DNA from: Typha latifolia
Taxonomy: Eukaryota > Streptophyta > Magnoliopsida > Poales > Typhaceae
DNA length: 64,000 nt
Assembly: GCA_019914945.1 (NCBI GenBank)
Contig: CM034102.1
Coordinates: forward strand, 13,319,501-13,383,500
Reading direction: 5' to 3'
How positions within the stretch are numbered: the stretch's first letter is position 1; each line of letters begins with the position of its first letter. The notes under the pieces were generated by a model, which saw only the letters and a program-made list of their open reading frames with translations, was not told the origin of the DNA and ran no database searches. Shown here piece after piece: positions 14,201 through 28,183 of this stretch. Both the position numbers and the translations under genes were made by a program.

Positions 14201-17200
14201 AAGAAAAAAAAAAACAAAAAAAAACAAAATTCTAGTCTTAACAAATACACAAATGAATGCTATTTATTCAGGTACTAAGGTCGAATATACCAGTAAACAT
14301 CAATGCAATAAGACAACACATCAGATAAGGTTTAAGGTAATGTAATCGATATGTTGATTACTGTAATCAAGCTCAGACCAATGAAAATCCCATACTTGCT
14401 GATACTGAATCTTTCACTGCCTGTTCTGGAATTCTAATTAAATATCTGTTTTGAAAGCCTAATCTGGAATTCTAATTAAATATCTATATTGGAAATTAGA
14501 TCTGAAAACCCTAGGATCACAGAATATCAAAACAAGCTTTATATAACCAATAGAAACTCCTCCATTCCCCAAGTAACTTGAGGCCACCAAAGACAAATCT
14601 GCTTAAACAGACCTTTTCGCCAAAAATTAAAGAATAAGTGCATAAATACATGACAAACAAAAGCACACAATAAATGCCATTCACATGATATGGGTAGCCA
14701 ATGAGACCTTAGATTAACAAAAAAGAAACAGTAAAAAACAAGATTTTGCAAAATTGGAAGAAGTGATCAACCTCGCAATTATCAAGAATCAACGATCTGA
14801 GCATTGGGCAACCACCTCCATCACTAAAAACTTCACAAACTGAATTTATCAAAGACTCACAATCACTGAGGTCCACCTCTATCAAATTGTGGCATTGCAA
14901 TGACAAAGTAGATAAACTTTCTTGCTTTTGCAGCACCAATTTCTGCACAACCAAGCATCTCCATTCTTGGAATCTCAACTTCAAAAGAAGAAACACTAAA
15001 TAAAACAGCAAACAAGTCATTAAAAAAAGACTAACCTGAAGTGCATTTGATGTAATGCTTATGCGGTGGAGCGCTGAACATCTGGAAACTTTGATGTATG
15101 AAAGCACAGGACTCCGTAAATTCAAATCAACAAACCTAGAAAGATGCAGCAAAATTTAGCATCGAATTTACACAGATCAGCCTCACATAAATGAAAGGAA
15201 AGAGGGTAGGGGGATTATTTCGTACTTGCGTAAGTGTACAAGACTTATATTCCGAAGGTGTGGCATATCAAGTGATACAGAAGTTAACAGGCCACAATTA
15301 TCAAGCTGCAATGCCTGCATAAGTTATATAAATGTTATTAAACTAATGAAAAAAAATCACTAAACTAAACTTCATAAAGACAAGCAAACTTGTAGAAAAC
15401 ACTCTAACCTCCAACATACGACTATGAGATATTGCAGACATCGAAGCCGCAGTTATCCCCTCACATGTGTGAAGTTTCAAATCTATCAACATTGGAAGTC
15501 TGACAGACTTCGCACAAGGATGATGAATACGTCAAACTTGAGCTAACAATAATAAAACAAAACATGTGGTAGAATATCAAAGAGAACAACTGACCTCAAA
15601 TGAGATGTTTGGACAATTAGACACATCAAGAACGCAAAGATTAGGACATGAAAAAGCAATTTCACGCAACGTTTCATCGCTGAGACAAGAACAGGATGAC
15701 ATATCTAGTGATGCCAATAATGGACACGACGTGGTGGCTGATCGAATTGCAGCATCAGAAAGCTTATGGCAGGATGATAAATCCAACTCATGTAATAGAG
15801 GGCAATGAAGCAAGGCATGAGCCATGCTGGTTCGCTTAAGCGACAATTTTTGAAGCTGAGGGCATCTGCAAATCAGCAGAGTAGAGCATTTGAATAAATA
15901 GATTGAAACTAATATGTTTGAAAATAAAGAATATATCCCAAGCAAAATTGGACATATTATCACCTGACAGAAATACGAAGTACACGGCATTTCATGATGT
16001 GAAGGTCACGCAATCTGTCATGGTGTACACTTATCTCTTGGATGCCATTACCAAGAGACGCATCACATATGCTCAAAGTGGTCAATGCAGGGCATTCAGT
16101 CAATGAACGAAAAAATTCATCACCTAGTTGTCCCCTTTCTAGAAATATTGTTTCAAGACGCCTGGCGAAAATTTAAAGGCCTTGTGAGAAAATAAAGCAA
16201 ATAGGAGGAAGTACATGCAATAAAAAGGGAAAAGAAGAATAAGAAAAAAGAAGACCTCAAAGAAGTCATTGCTTCCATAACGAGCACATCAGCATTCGGA
16301 ATGCCAGACATACTCAATTCTGTGGCATTCTGATACCGGTGGCAAATGGTCGCAACTGCAAAGATGATAAATCAAAAGGCATTGAAGTGAACACATTTAG
16401 TTTCTTGAAAGAAGTATGGCAGTACATCAAAGATCTCCGCTAGCTTAGTTCGTAAAATGTCATGCTAAACATACCAGAAATTGATGTGCAAATGGCAGAC
16501 TTATACAAGATGTCAAAAATGAGCATAAGATAAAGGGATTGCTATAAGGAACAACCCCAAAATAGATGCACACACTGGATACTCCAGAGATCAATTTTAA
16601 TGAAATGAGGCTACTCTGAAATGACTCATTCAAGGAGTTGCTGAAAGCCAGAGTACCAAACAATTTTGTAGGCATGTATACCGAGTAAATTCGTTGTTAG
16701 TTATCCAAAAGAAAATCTTAAGATTAAAACGATAAACTTGATATATAAATGAAAGTTCTTATATAAAATTCACAACAGAATAAACCTATTTCAGACCATT
16801 CCCATGCATATGTTCTTAAGTTTAAAGCTATATATAACAAAGAAGAAAAATCCAACACACAGCTCAATCTGCAAGTGGCCTAATCCATCAAGTCTGTGTG
16901 TGAAAAATTTTGAGACGAATCATAAATTTCTGATGAAAAGAAGAAATAGGTCCTCAGTCAAGAAGTAACATAAAAGGCACAAGAAAATCAAATGATTTGC
17001 ATGATTTCTATATTAAACAAACAGCAACAACATGGATTATTATACTTAATATGATTAATGAACCAATGCTTTTATCCTAAATAACAGTGTAAACTCTAGA
17101 GGAAATAATGTGCAAATGGTTAAAAACTTAAAATACATTAATATTCATGACTCAATATTTAAATACCAAAAAAGTTTTGGTTTCTTCACTGTGACACCAT

Positions 17201-20200
17201 AAGAACCCAGTAAAGATCAAAAAACAAGTTTAAGTATCTTTCTTAAGAAAGTGCTTTGGGTTAAAGTGAGACCATAACGAGATAAAAAGGATGGTGAGGA
17301 AGAGAACGAGGAAAGACGAAAAAAGTCCACTATTCGATGTTTAATTAATGAAAACAATCTGATAAGTTCTTCATAAAAGGAGGTGATTGACCCAATATAA
17401 TGAAGTTCTGTAAGTGTAATTGACAACCCTGAATTAACCGCTTGGACCTAGAATTTTTCACAGATTTGTTCATGTTCTTATCTAATTATCTTTCTACTGC
17501 TATGTTGCAAATTTTCTGAGAGAATCTGGATTTCCCTCAACTCCCATTTTGAGAGATTATGCTCAATCAACTACTCCATATAAGAAACTTACCACAAATA
17601 AAATTTACTGAGCTTCTGCATTGGCTCAAGAGTCAAGCCACATGCTTAGCTCAAAATCTCAGAAACCCTAGCTCATTTGATCACTTCCAATTTTGTGATG
17701 TCTAATTAAAAAATAACCAGCCGCTGCTCCAAAAGTTGAAAACCAGTACAATCTAGATATAAATTCCCAGAAGATATAAGACATATCAAAGTAATCACTA
17801 TGATATCTACTGAGTAATCGGTAAAGTTTAACAAACTGTAAATATTAAAGAATCAAAGTATAGCAATTATTTATGCCAGTAGAACAGAAGAAATAGATCT
17901 GAGACATTGAGAAAGTAGGAATTTCTAGTTATATTGTGTAATCAACTAAAATTTTAGTAGGATTTTTATTAAACCAAACTTGTTTAAAAACTAAAGTATT
18001 TTAAGCAAAATAATTTTAGATTTGAAGATAATAAAGTAAGCATTAAGTTTACTGAATTTTATAGCTCTTCTTCTGCCTTTTTTCTCAAGTCAATCCTGCT
18101 CCTCATCTTTCTGCTTCTTTGGATTCTAGTATTCTCCTAGTCCATTTTTTTATACATACTTTGAATCTATAACATCATTATAATGTGGTTAATTATTATT
18201 GTTTACCCATTAACAGTGTATGTGTAAGTACAGTCGGAGAGTAATATTAGCATGTAGTCCAGTAGTAACAACAGAGAGCACGCAATCTCACTGAGAAGAA
18301 AAGATAAGGTTGAAAGCATACAGTTGTGAAAGGATATTCCTGTATTCTCAAACTTCAAACACCTCCAGAAATCCTCATGTGCACTAGCAGATAACCATTG
18401 CTTGCAGGTTGCGCCTGCTCTACATAGATCTTTTTGACCCAAGAAAGAAAATATCTGCAGCAACTTATGTTATATCAATATTTTCTGTTCAAATGATGTA
18501 ATGAAAAGAAAAAACAAAGTTTGATAGACATATACATAAAGTATAGGCATACCAGGTGCAGTAGATCATCCGAGAGATCCATCCTAATCTCAATGTCTTC
18601 AACATTTCTAGAACCAGAACTATTTCCATCAGCACCCCCACCATCAGTAGCATCCCTGGGTTTTTTGTCATAGCCATCATTTGAAAAAAGGCTCAAGTAG
18701 TATGCCATCTCATTTTCTGACAAAACAGATGAACTTTGGGCATTGTGTTCCCCAGCATTTAGCAGAGCAGATGCTTCAGCGCCTGAGGAAGATGCATCTG
18801 TACAATGGCACGCCCTAGATAGAGAAAAGTGAAGTGAGGATTTTATCAAATCTTTGCTTCATAAAGACAGGCTTACAGCACTACACAAAAATATTTTGAC
18901 TACCTGGAATTTTGGAAGACATAAAAAGATTATAAATATCTTTGCTTCATTGCCATCTTTACCATTATTCAAGATTTTCCCCAAATCCCAGCAATATGCA
19001 AAAAGTAAGATCTCTGTAGAAAAATAGATTGAAGCCGTTCATTTTTACTAGGAAGGTATCATCATCATGCAAGCCTTTTCCAAATTCCAACAACAAATCT
19101 GTAGTTGAGTCTCATAATTGGTATCCTAGTGGTGAGAGACCTGCTTGCCAAACAGGGAGGTTGGGAGTTCAAATGCCATCAGTGATGGTTTATGGTTTAA
19201 TCAGGACACCATAAGTGGAAACTCTCTTTTTTACTCAAAATAAATAACATATGAGCCTTAGAGCACAATTTAAGTATGAGAAAGCTCCAAAAAAAGCTGA
19301 CAAGCTATTGGCATGAAACTTCAACCAAAAATAGACCACTTCAATTGAAGCAAAATTCATGACCAAGCATGAAAGCAAGGGAGGGACTTGCCATAAAAGT
19401 TGCAAGCATAGTCGGTATGCAGAGTTACTTTCTTGATCACAATCTAGGTTTATGCTACCAGAGAGCAATCTTCAAACTATTCTTATGGGAACAGTCTATG
19501 ACAGTACTCAGAAGGAGAAAGGCAAGTGATTTTTTATTTATAAATTTTCTTTCACATCAAAAAAATAAATTCTTCATCCATGGGCTTTATAAAACTGCCT
19601 GCAGTGAGTCATAAATGAGCCAAAGGGCCAAATGGATCTCAATCCTATAAACATTGGTCATGTACATAAGAAAATGTTCCATAGGCATGATCATAGGCTT
19701 GCATGGCAATCTTTGAAGAAGCCTTGTCAAAATAAAGCTGTGATCCCCTTCAGTGCGGCTGTATAGGATCATAGATGTCATACAGGCAACGGAGCCTAAT
19801 ATATCTCTCCTGGCTGATATGAGATTCTCAAAAAATACCATGATTTGAAGTTTGAGGGAGGAATTAAAGTGCCCTTTATATAAGTAACGTGTGCGATACT
19901 AGGGTATATATGATCTTGCAACTAATGTGTGACAAGAGGACAACTAAGAGAAGAAAATAATTTATAGTCCTCATTTCTTGTCAAAACAGAAGAGACGTAC
20001 ATTAACAACCAGAACTTGCACATAGAAATAAATTATGCATCAATAATAAGAAGCGAAAGAACTGATCTAAAAGCACCAACGAAGAACTCACTCGCCAAAG
20101 TCGATAACTTTCGGCCTCTTGTGCTGAGAATCGCGCTCCATGTCCCAACCACCGTTTATTCCAACTACTTCAGGGAAGTCCTCATCTTTCAGAACCAGTT

Positions 20201-20555
20201 CTGGTGCGAGAGGAACAAATGCACGTTCCCCAAGGCGATCCTCTCCCAATGCTCCAAGACGTAATGGCTGGAGAGGCCGCGAGCTCCCTACGCCCTGCTC
20301 TCGAGTAGGATTCCATTGCCTCCTCTTCACCTTCCATCCTCTCCTTCCCAGCGAAAGCCCTAGCTCCCATTCAACCAATTCCTCTTCCTCCTCCTCCGGT
20401 TCCAGCTCCCTGACTTCATCATCCCCGCCAACGCCATCACCATCCGCTACAGCCTTCATGCGCCGGTCCGCCATCCCTGACGCGGTAAACCCTAGCCCTA
20501 GCCCAAGCACAAGGATCGCCTCACGTTTCCATGAATCCGTCCCTCCTGCGGACAT
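8264..20555 (-). CDS. SLOMO: F-box/leucine-rich-repeat protein 15 type (SLOW MOTION-like)
   Basis: Probable substrate receptor of an SCF ubiquitin ligase; the Arabidopsis relative SLOMO affects auxin levels in the shoot apex and plastochron. The 17 exons are 20555..20092, 18814..18553, 18454..18322, 16355..16256, 16161..15964, 15865..15595, 15507..15409, 15314..15226, 15135..15036, 14942..14772, 13014..12862, 11546..11386, 11309..11111, 10225..9762, 9635..9572, 8596..8507 and 8341..8264. All phases close and give 1031 residues, slightly longer than the Arabidopsis protein. Residues 1-230 are poorly conserved with an acidic run. The F-box is about 232-275 (MDLSDDLLHLIFSFLGQKDL). The rest is a long run of cysteine-type LRRs, with stretches such as HDRLRDLHIMKCRVLRIS and FVDLNLRSP. 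It ends CPSLKRIQSSLMG. I took the ATG at 20555 because the frame further upstream has no ATG. No break or missing exon was found. Confidence 0.95.
19112..19240 (+). mobile_element. tRNA-derived SINE-like element (head), in intron
   Basis: The sequence has a Pol III A-box-like stretch (TGGTATCCTAGTGGTGAGAG, from 19119) and, about 45 bases on, a B-box-like GGGAGTTCAAATGCC (about 19162-19176). This is the spacing of a tRNA head. It is followed by a tRNA-unrelated part and ends near a T run at about 19227. It cannot be a working tRNA: there is no matched acceptor stem and the B-box is degenerate. It lies in the first intron of the F-box gene, in opposite orientation. I did not identify clear target-site duplications, so the ends are approximate. 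Confidence 0.5.
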
Positions 20556-20821
20556 CTCGGATCCCCACGAATCGGTCTCCGTCAAACCCTAATTCCGCCT
20601 TCCGCATCGCGGCCGATCAAAACCCTGAAACCGGACCGATCTCCATTAGTAAACATCTCAAACATCAAGCAAAAGAAAAGGCAATCTCTCTTCAAAAGAG
20701 GCGCCCCAAAGGCGCGATCTTTACCTGATTTGGGGGGGCAAAGTTAGGGTTTTTTTACCTGGAATTAATGGGAAATTACTGCAGCGGCTTGATGGATCTT
20801 CTGAGATCCCCAAATCTCTCC

Positions 20822-20865
<44 letters not shown>
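20556..20865 (-). promoter_or_regulatory. Probable 5' leader/promoter of the F-box gene with CT/GA tract
   Basis: Immediately upstream of the chosen ATG. A run of about 20 CT units on the plus strand (20825-20864) reads as a GA tract on the coding strand. GA/CT tracts are common in plant 5' leaders and core promoters. The transcription start cannot be placed from sequence alone. Confidence 0.45.
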
Positions 20866-20866
<1 letters not shown>

Positions 20867-21592
20867 GAGTGGAAGGAATGCGAGACGTCCCGCACGGAAG
20901 AATTTATGTCTCCGATATTTTTTTCTCTTTTCCTCTTTTTCTCTTTTCCTCGTTCTCTCTCTAGACGTTGCTATTTTCCACGCTCGCCTTTTTAAAACCT
21001 CGCCGGTTTCGAGGAGAGAGAGAGAGAGAGGTAGGATTTCTTTTCTCGGGTATTTTGCGAAGAGGAGACGTTCTAATGCAACAGATTAGAAATCAAATAG
21101 TACAAATTAAATATACGCAGTGACGTGGCGAAATCACATATGTTGGTTATTCGCTTGGTTCCCCCTGCTCTCGCCACGTAGGCGGCACCGTCCAAGGAGA
21201 ATGTGGCAGAGCGTGTGGGTCCCAGGTCTATGTGAGATGATGCAGGACGGAGGTCTCGAGATCGGGTCTCGTGTTTGGGTTCTGGAACGGCCGGGGAAGC
21301 GCGGCACGTGACTAAGTCTCAGGTGATTGGCTGGAGCTTTAGTAGCTACTTTTGGTGGGAAGCGGGAAGACGGGGAATGGGTTACGGTGTGAGTCCTACA
21401 CAGGGAAGAGGCCATGTAGATACCAATAAGAATGATTTGTCTAAAGGGTAAATCTGTAAATGTATCCTATTATAAACCACAGACTATTTGGTTAGTGCAC
21501 AGCAGTTAAATGATAATAATAAGAGATGGGATGATAACTCTATTGCATCCCCACATATGATGTAAAATAAAACTTAAAATTACGTATATAAA

Positions 21593-21628
<36 letters not shown>

Positions 21629-24600
21629 CATAATAATTAAATCAATCTCTATAAAAATTTAATTATACTATACGATATAAAATTTATTACGTATCAACCT
21701 TAATATGTACGAAATTTTGAATTCGCCTCTATCATGGCTGCTGAGTGCTGCCTGATGTTAGGAAAAAATAATGGAGTACTCCAGGTGTTACTCTTAACAT
21801 AATATATGCATTTATGAAAGAATAAATGAAGAGGTTAAAATCATTTAGTAAGTCCACGAAGAGTAATGACACCGAATTATTGGTCCAATTGACGAGGCAC
21901 ACAATAATGTTTCATATAATCTTGGGCACATGTTAGATAAAACTTTGGATTAAATATATTTTACCTTATTTATTTATACGTAAAATTATTTTGTCTCCCA
22001 AAATAATCTTCAAATAAATTTAAAATATCATATAATAATATAATATATGAAAAAAACTCCAATATATGCAAGTAAAATAAAGTCAGTCGAATCCGTTCGA
22101 ACGTGTTAAATTGTAACTCAGTAATTTTGAATGACAATTAAGGTCTATTCAAAAACTTAAAATTCTCTAAATCTTAAATTTTTTATTTATATTTTTAAAA
22201 TCATATATATATATATGAAATTACTTTACTTCATAACTAATATTTCACTTTAATATTCTTTGTTAAACATCTCTAACATATGGTAACTTACATATTCTTT
22301 ATATAAAAAATTTAGACACAATACATAAATAAAATTCTATTTTGATAATTTGTCAATTACAAAAGTACACATAAAATCTTACATATATGTTATTTTAGTA
22401 TAGATATTTTTATTTATTTTATCGCGCGTCATTTTAGTTTTTTCTTTCTTTCATTTTAATAAATAAGGATAAATGATCTTTAAAAAAACATAAAATTGAT
22501 AGCATGATACTTTATAATAAAAATAATAATGGATAATTAAACGAAAGAATATTTTGAAGATCTTATATAGCTAAAAAAAAAAGAGAGCTGATGAGCTAAA
22601 CCAACTCAAAAATCTTTGCAAATTTATGAGAAAATTCAAGATGGCTAACAATTAAAGCATCAATATGCTTTCTCCTTCCTCTCCATTTTTTCAAAACCTC
22701 GAGCTCTTCTCTCTCTCACTGTGATGCCATTGCCGTTCAACACCATGTCTGTCGCTGCCGTTCAACTTCTTCATTTTTCGTCACAAAAAACTCTTTGTCG
22801 TTGTTCACCGCCACTATTGCCACTCTTCTTCTCCTCCCCTTCTTAGTCGATTCCAAACTTGGCCACCACCCTTCTGCTAGTTCTCTGCCCGATCTGCTGC
22901 TAGTGTAAAAGCTTTGCCATCGTAGAGTCTCTCTCATTTTTTGTGTCCTTTGCTTGATAAGCCTCACTACCATGCCGGGTAGATGAAGCTCTCTGGGTGG
23001 GTGGGGTGAGGGTCCAAAACCCATTCATAGTAATAAGCTGTGCTTGCATTCGTTTGTGTTCGTTTTGATAGAAATGTTGTGATTTTAGTGGTCCTTGGCA
23101 GTGTAATCTTGTTTTGCTCTACAATAGTATTAGAGTGTTGTTGGTATTTTTTTTTTAAATTTACATTTTAGGTGGGTGATATTCGATTCTCTTGTATTTA
23201 TAGATTCTTAAGGCTGTGTCTTGGGCTACTGAAGTGACAGAACATGTAATTATTATGCTGATAATGCTAAATACGATACTCTTTACTCCTGGGAATTCCT
23301 CGGGATGTTCTTTATTTTATTTTTGTGTTGGCTCTTGGGATTGATTATTTGGATTGAATAGCGGTGATGTTTGTTATAAACCACGTGTAAGGTTTAGGTT
23401 AAAGAGTCGTTGCGCTATCTCCTCTACTATTTATGTATCAAACTTTTTCGTCATAATATTTAATCATTAATTAATTATCTTGGGCATTCCGTTTAAAAAG
23501 TATTAGATTTATGATAACAAAAGACATATCACACACAAACACACACACGCACCCATATCAATGTCTTAGGGAAGGGCGACGTGATTTGATAACAGATAGA
23601 GGCGGATTTTCATTGGCTTTCATAAAACGATGAAATAAGAAAGCTCATGTCCTGTAACTCTATCGTTTCTTTTATAAAGCTCGTAAATATATAATAATTT
23701 GCTCATATATGTTTATGTAGATTTAAAAGATATCATATTTTTTTCAGTAAATTAATAAAGGCAACAACATACAACCATCGCAAATAGGTTGGATTAAATT
23801 TGACCAAAATGCGAATTTGATCAAATATGGATTGAAATTTTATTATCATACTTATATTAGCATCAAACTAGTATAGAAAGATACATATACAGATTGAAAA
23901 ATAATATATGATTTACTCTTTATATATTATTTAGCTTCAAAATATTTAAAAATAGTGCTAACAAGATTTTTATACTTTATATATGAATCTCTAATATAGT
24001 TTTAGACTTCAGTAATTACAATATAATTTTTTATACATTCAAAATATGAATATAGATGTTTTTGAGATGTGATTCTTGTCAGTGGTGGTACTTAGGTGAT
24101 GTGGTAATTAAATCCATTATTTGTTTAAATATAATTTAATCACTATCCGATCAATTTTGATCACTGGACTACGCTATTCTCGTCAGTTCAGAAATTATCA
24201 AAAGGAAAAAAAATAAAAAATAAATCACAAGCTTCTAAAATATTTTTAGAAATTTTTTGTTAACAAAATTAATTTAGAGGTCTCGCATGCTCCTTGTCTT
24301 TATACTTTTTGTCGCTTGGTCGCGCAGCAGCGAGTATGAGATGCCGCCGCTTAGACTTCCACGCGCCCACGAGCTCTTCGTCATCATTGGTACGACCTCT
24401 ACCTCCCTCTCCATTGCCCCCCGCTTCTCAACACCGATCGGTGTTCCAATTAGGCGATTACCCATCGACGTTGAAGAGCCCTCCTATGCTTTTAACCAAG
24501 TTGTCGACGGAGGTAACCTCACGGTCGGTAACCTTAATTATGTTCTTCCTAGTTTATTATTTAGTAAGCATGGACGAATATAAAAGTAATTGCTTTTTTC

Positions 24601-27600
24601 TCCTTTCCATCCATTTTATTCTTCAACAACTCGACAAGGGTTGCAGAGAAACTTCCGCGATCTCACTGTTGCCTGGTGCAGTAAGTACGCAGTTCTTATC
24701 GTTTTTTTTTTTTTTTGTGGGAAATATTTTATAATCTTAGAGCTTTATTATTTGTTTTTCTTGGATTAATTCCGACTTATTGGGCAAGCATAGATTTTGT
24801 TTGCAAGTTGTGGTAATGTAATCCTTTATGGCTGCTGCATGCTGTGTCTTCTCAAGCCTGTGATGGTGATGAACTGATAAAATATGAGGAAAAGCTGAGA
24901 TGTTGATGATGTAAGACAGTTGGTATTCGAGAAAGGTTATTGTAAGGTTTTAGCCTTTTAGGTCTAATTGATGACATACACATTCAAAAGTTTTATTGAA
25001 AGTGCTTGATTTGGTTTGTCTAATCCTATATAAGTTATATTCGCAGCAGTAAGGTGGGAAGGAGAGTAGTCCTGGATTTTGTTGCATTTTTAGTGTTTCT
25101 TACAATGCAGGAGAGAAGCTTAATGTTGGTAGCGTGCTTTTCCGTTCTGAGAGAAGAATGCAGATGATACTGTAGATAGCGTTTATCAGATCGGATAATT
25201 GAAATATCTGAGAATTTTGTATCTTATTAGATGATTATTCTCGTTCTTGGAGTTTGTGGTCTTCAAACAAGCAATTAAGAGGTGTGTAAAGGCACTTCCT
25301 TTTTCATGTCACTAGATAAAAGTGCTGAATCATAAGTCACACAGATTATTTTTAGTAAAATTTCAGTCGAAGTTTGGAGTATCTAAACTTTCAAATACTG
25401 AGTACGGTTAGGATTGCAACTTGGCCTTGGTAGTTGACTCTGCAAAAGTACAGTTCTAGTTCATCCTGGTTTGTAAAGCAAGTCATGCTTAAGCTTCATT
25501 TTGACTCATAGCCCAAAAAGAGGAGCTTGATCATGATAATGGTAAAAGAACTATATAGTGATGCTTTGCATTTGTATTGCAACTGAACTGCTAGCTTTCA
25601 GGATCATGCTGCCAGTAAAGCGTGACGTCAGGCTTATCATTTTATGAGGTTCACACAAGGACCTAAATTTCAAGCTTTATATTTTTGTTTGATAAAAGCA
25701 TCTTAGTGTGTCACACTGATCTTACAATGAGTTTCAGCTTAGTAGCTAACTTCAAACTTCTCAATCACACAGACCCACATAGGGCTACAAAAGAAATGAT
25801 TTCAGGCAAATATAGAAGAGCTTTCCCTCTAGAAGCACAAAGTTGCTCTTTAATTACAAAAGACTGTTCTTTAGTTAGAACAAAAGAAGCACAAAAGACT
25901 TGTTTGTTTCCGCGTAATAAAGAGCATGCTGACCTAAACTTTGCCATTTTAAGATCGTTAAGCAAAATGATTTCATGCCTTATTTCTGTTTGTTCTTTGT
26001 TCTATGGGAAAACTAATGTCTATTAACTTAATTTTGCATAAAGGATAAATAATTTGCTGATTCAGAAAACAAATGAGAATAAGCGCGATAAATTGGGCAC
26101 TTCTTTTTCATTTGAAAAACTGATCATGTTGCAACAGCTTGCTTGTAATGTAGCTTCAGCTGTAACATGTATCTGCTAGGTTCTCTTCATGCTTCAAAAC
26201 TGCATACTTTTTCCACCCACCCTATAAACTGGCACAAATTATAGCTTGCATAGAATACTTTTATTTGGATGTCCTAAAGAGAAGACTTTAAACAACGATT
26301 TATGGATATTTGGAAACAGTTTCTATCTGCTGTGAGTGTGTCACTTATATGATGATGAAAGCTTGCCCCAAGAGTCATAGTTTTGCAGTTTTATCATGAA
26401 GTTTGCCTCTGTAGTACTAGGGATAAGGCTGCATTATTTCCTCCCTGGACCTATGATAGCGGGAGCCTTCCACATTTTGATGCTGTTCTGTGAATATTGG
26501 TTCAACTAGCAGTTCAGATAGCTCACGATTAACCTAACTTGTATGTCAATATGTTGAGAAATTATCTCTGATTATTTACACAGTTTCTTCTAAATGTTTT
26601 TAATCTACATATTGAACACAGTGATACAGTTCCATTAATTAGTGTTTAGATTGCTTGCTTTCTGTTGAAACTAAGTGCCCTTTTCTCCTTTTCTCCTCTA
26701 TTTCATATCTTTCATTTTCGCAAATAGATAACAACAGCCTGCTATTACTTTTACTAAATTTTGCTTTTTTTATGAACATAGAATGTATCTTGGATATTGT
26801 TTAGCTTTGTTTACTGAATGTTGTTCAAAAGTTTGTATGTGACTGATTAGTTTAAATATGTCTTATTAAGTTCCATAGACATGCAGTGCAACTAAGTTTG
26901 GGCCCTCTTCATATCCCCAGGGTTACTAGACAAATCTGTCCTAGGGAAAAACTAAAAGGTAAAGCGAATCTTTTGGTGATAACCATCGTTGAGGAAACTT
27001 AAGTTAGCATTGGTCTAGCATCGTTTCAGAAGATTATACTTTTTAAGTAAAGTCTGAATGAATGAAGTAACTCTTACAAAAAGAAGAACACTAATGTACC
27101 TTCCCTTAGTTATTGACTAAGATTTTATAGAAAAAACAGGAAAAAGTAAATAAGAAAGGGATAATTAAATGAGTAAGTGACAGAAGAAAAAAGAGACAAG
27201 GACAGAGGAGGAGGTTAAAAGAGTAGAGAGAACACTATGCATTGATGTAATCCATTCTGATCCCTGTCTTTCTTAAGTTGGCTACTATGGAATGAAATTT
27301 GCCCGATGCAGTCAAGACCTCAAATATCGTGATGATAATAGATCCTGGTCATCAATTTTGCTATTTCCCATTATTTTCCAAATGTACCGTATTAGTGAAA
27401 GTTGAAACCATCAGATCTTCCCTTCTCCAATGTTCCACAAAGTAATACAAATTGTCATTGAACTGAATAAAAGTGGCTAAGTTGGTAAAAACTATATCAT
27501 GGTAAAAGAAGGGAAAGGAGTAAACTTCAAAAAAGCAGCTGAAAGGAATAACTGCGGCAGCAGTACAGTGAACTCAAATGCTACTTTTCCTTCATCCTCT

Positions 27601-28097
27601 TTAAGTTTTTTTGGGATTATCTTACCATTCTATTTGCTCTTCCAAAGATCAAAGCAGCCCTTGTTTGCTTATGAGTTTCTGCAGGATGGCAGAGACAGGA
27701 GCCACAGAGACAGCAGAGAAAAGCAGCAGGTCTGGAGTCAGTGAAGAGCTCTCCCTCTTGACTGACCCACTTGCTATTCTGCATCAGCTCAGAGTCATGA
27801 TAATCAGAACATAATACTTCTGTGAAACTATCAGTTCAAAATCAGAGGGCTTTGTAACTGATACAGTTAAAGCCCCACTCAGACACTAACTTCTCGCTGG
27901 AATTACTCTGTAGTTTACTAGTTTTAGCTCTAGTCTCAGTAGCTTCAGGAATTCGGATATATCTGTGCAGCAAGTGGAGATTCTGCAGACTTCTCTCTTT
28001 GCCCCTTGACTAGATGAAACTTCTTGTGCAAACAAAATAAATACTGTTTAACTCTGACACAAATGAAAGGCAAAGATTGTCTCAGTTACAAGAGATT
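20866..28097. other. Long intergenic region, no assigned gene
   Basis: More than 7 kb between the divergent F-box gene (-) and the GRF gene (+). It is strongly AT-rich at 21.5-24.2 kb, with a TA microsatellite at 21606-21628. A pyrimidine-rich, more GC-balanced patch sits at 22680-23030. Another at 24285-24690 has exon-like stretches with plausible donors (GGTACG near 24390, GTAACC near 24514, GTAAGT near 24681). A third open patch is at 27686-27814. None encodes a domain I recognise. They could be leader exons of the GRF transcript, a noncoding RNA or relics. Confidence 0.5.
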
Positions 28098-28183
28098 GTT
28101 CTCTCCTCTCCTCTTCTCTCTTCTCCTTCTCTTCTCCTTCTCTTCTTCTCACTAGTTGTTGCAAAGTCTTGAGCAAGTAGATA
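28098..28183 (+). promoter_or_regulatory. Pyrimidine-rich 5' leader of the GRF gene
   Basis: A long CT-rich tract (28100-28152, units such as CTCTCCTCTTCTC) ends about 30 bases before the GRF start codon. CT-rich tracts here are typical of plant 5' untranslated leaders. A TAG lies at 28177-28179, just before the ATG but not in its frame. Confidence 0.5.

Noticed and set aside
19119..19190. Possible functional tRNA gene
   Set aside because: Box motifs are present but degenerate, with no matching acceptor stem; better explained as a SINE head.
20140..20592. 150-residue plus-strand open frame, Ser/Pro-rich
   Set aside because: It is the antisense shadow of the GC-rich first exon of the F-box gene.
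22737..23024. 95-residue minus-strand open frame
   Set aside because: No recognised domain and pyrimidine-rich low complexity on the other strand; insufficient support for a gene.
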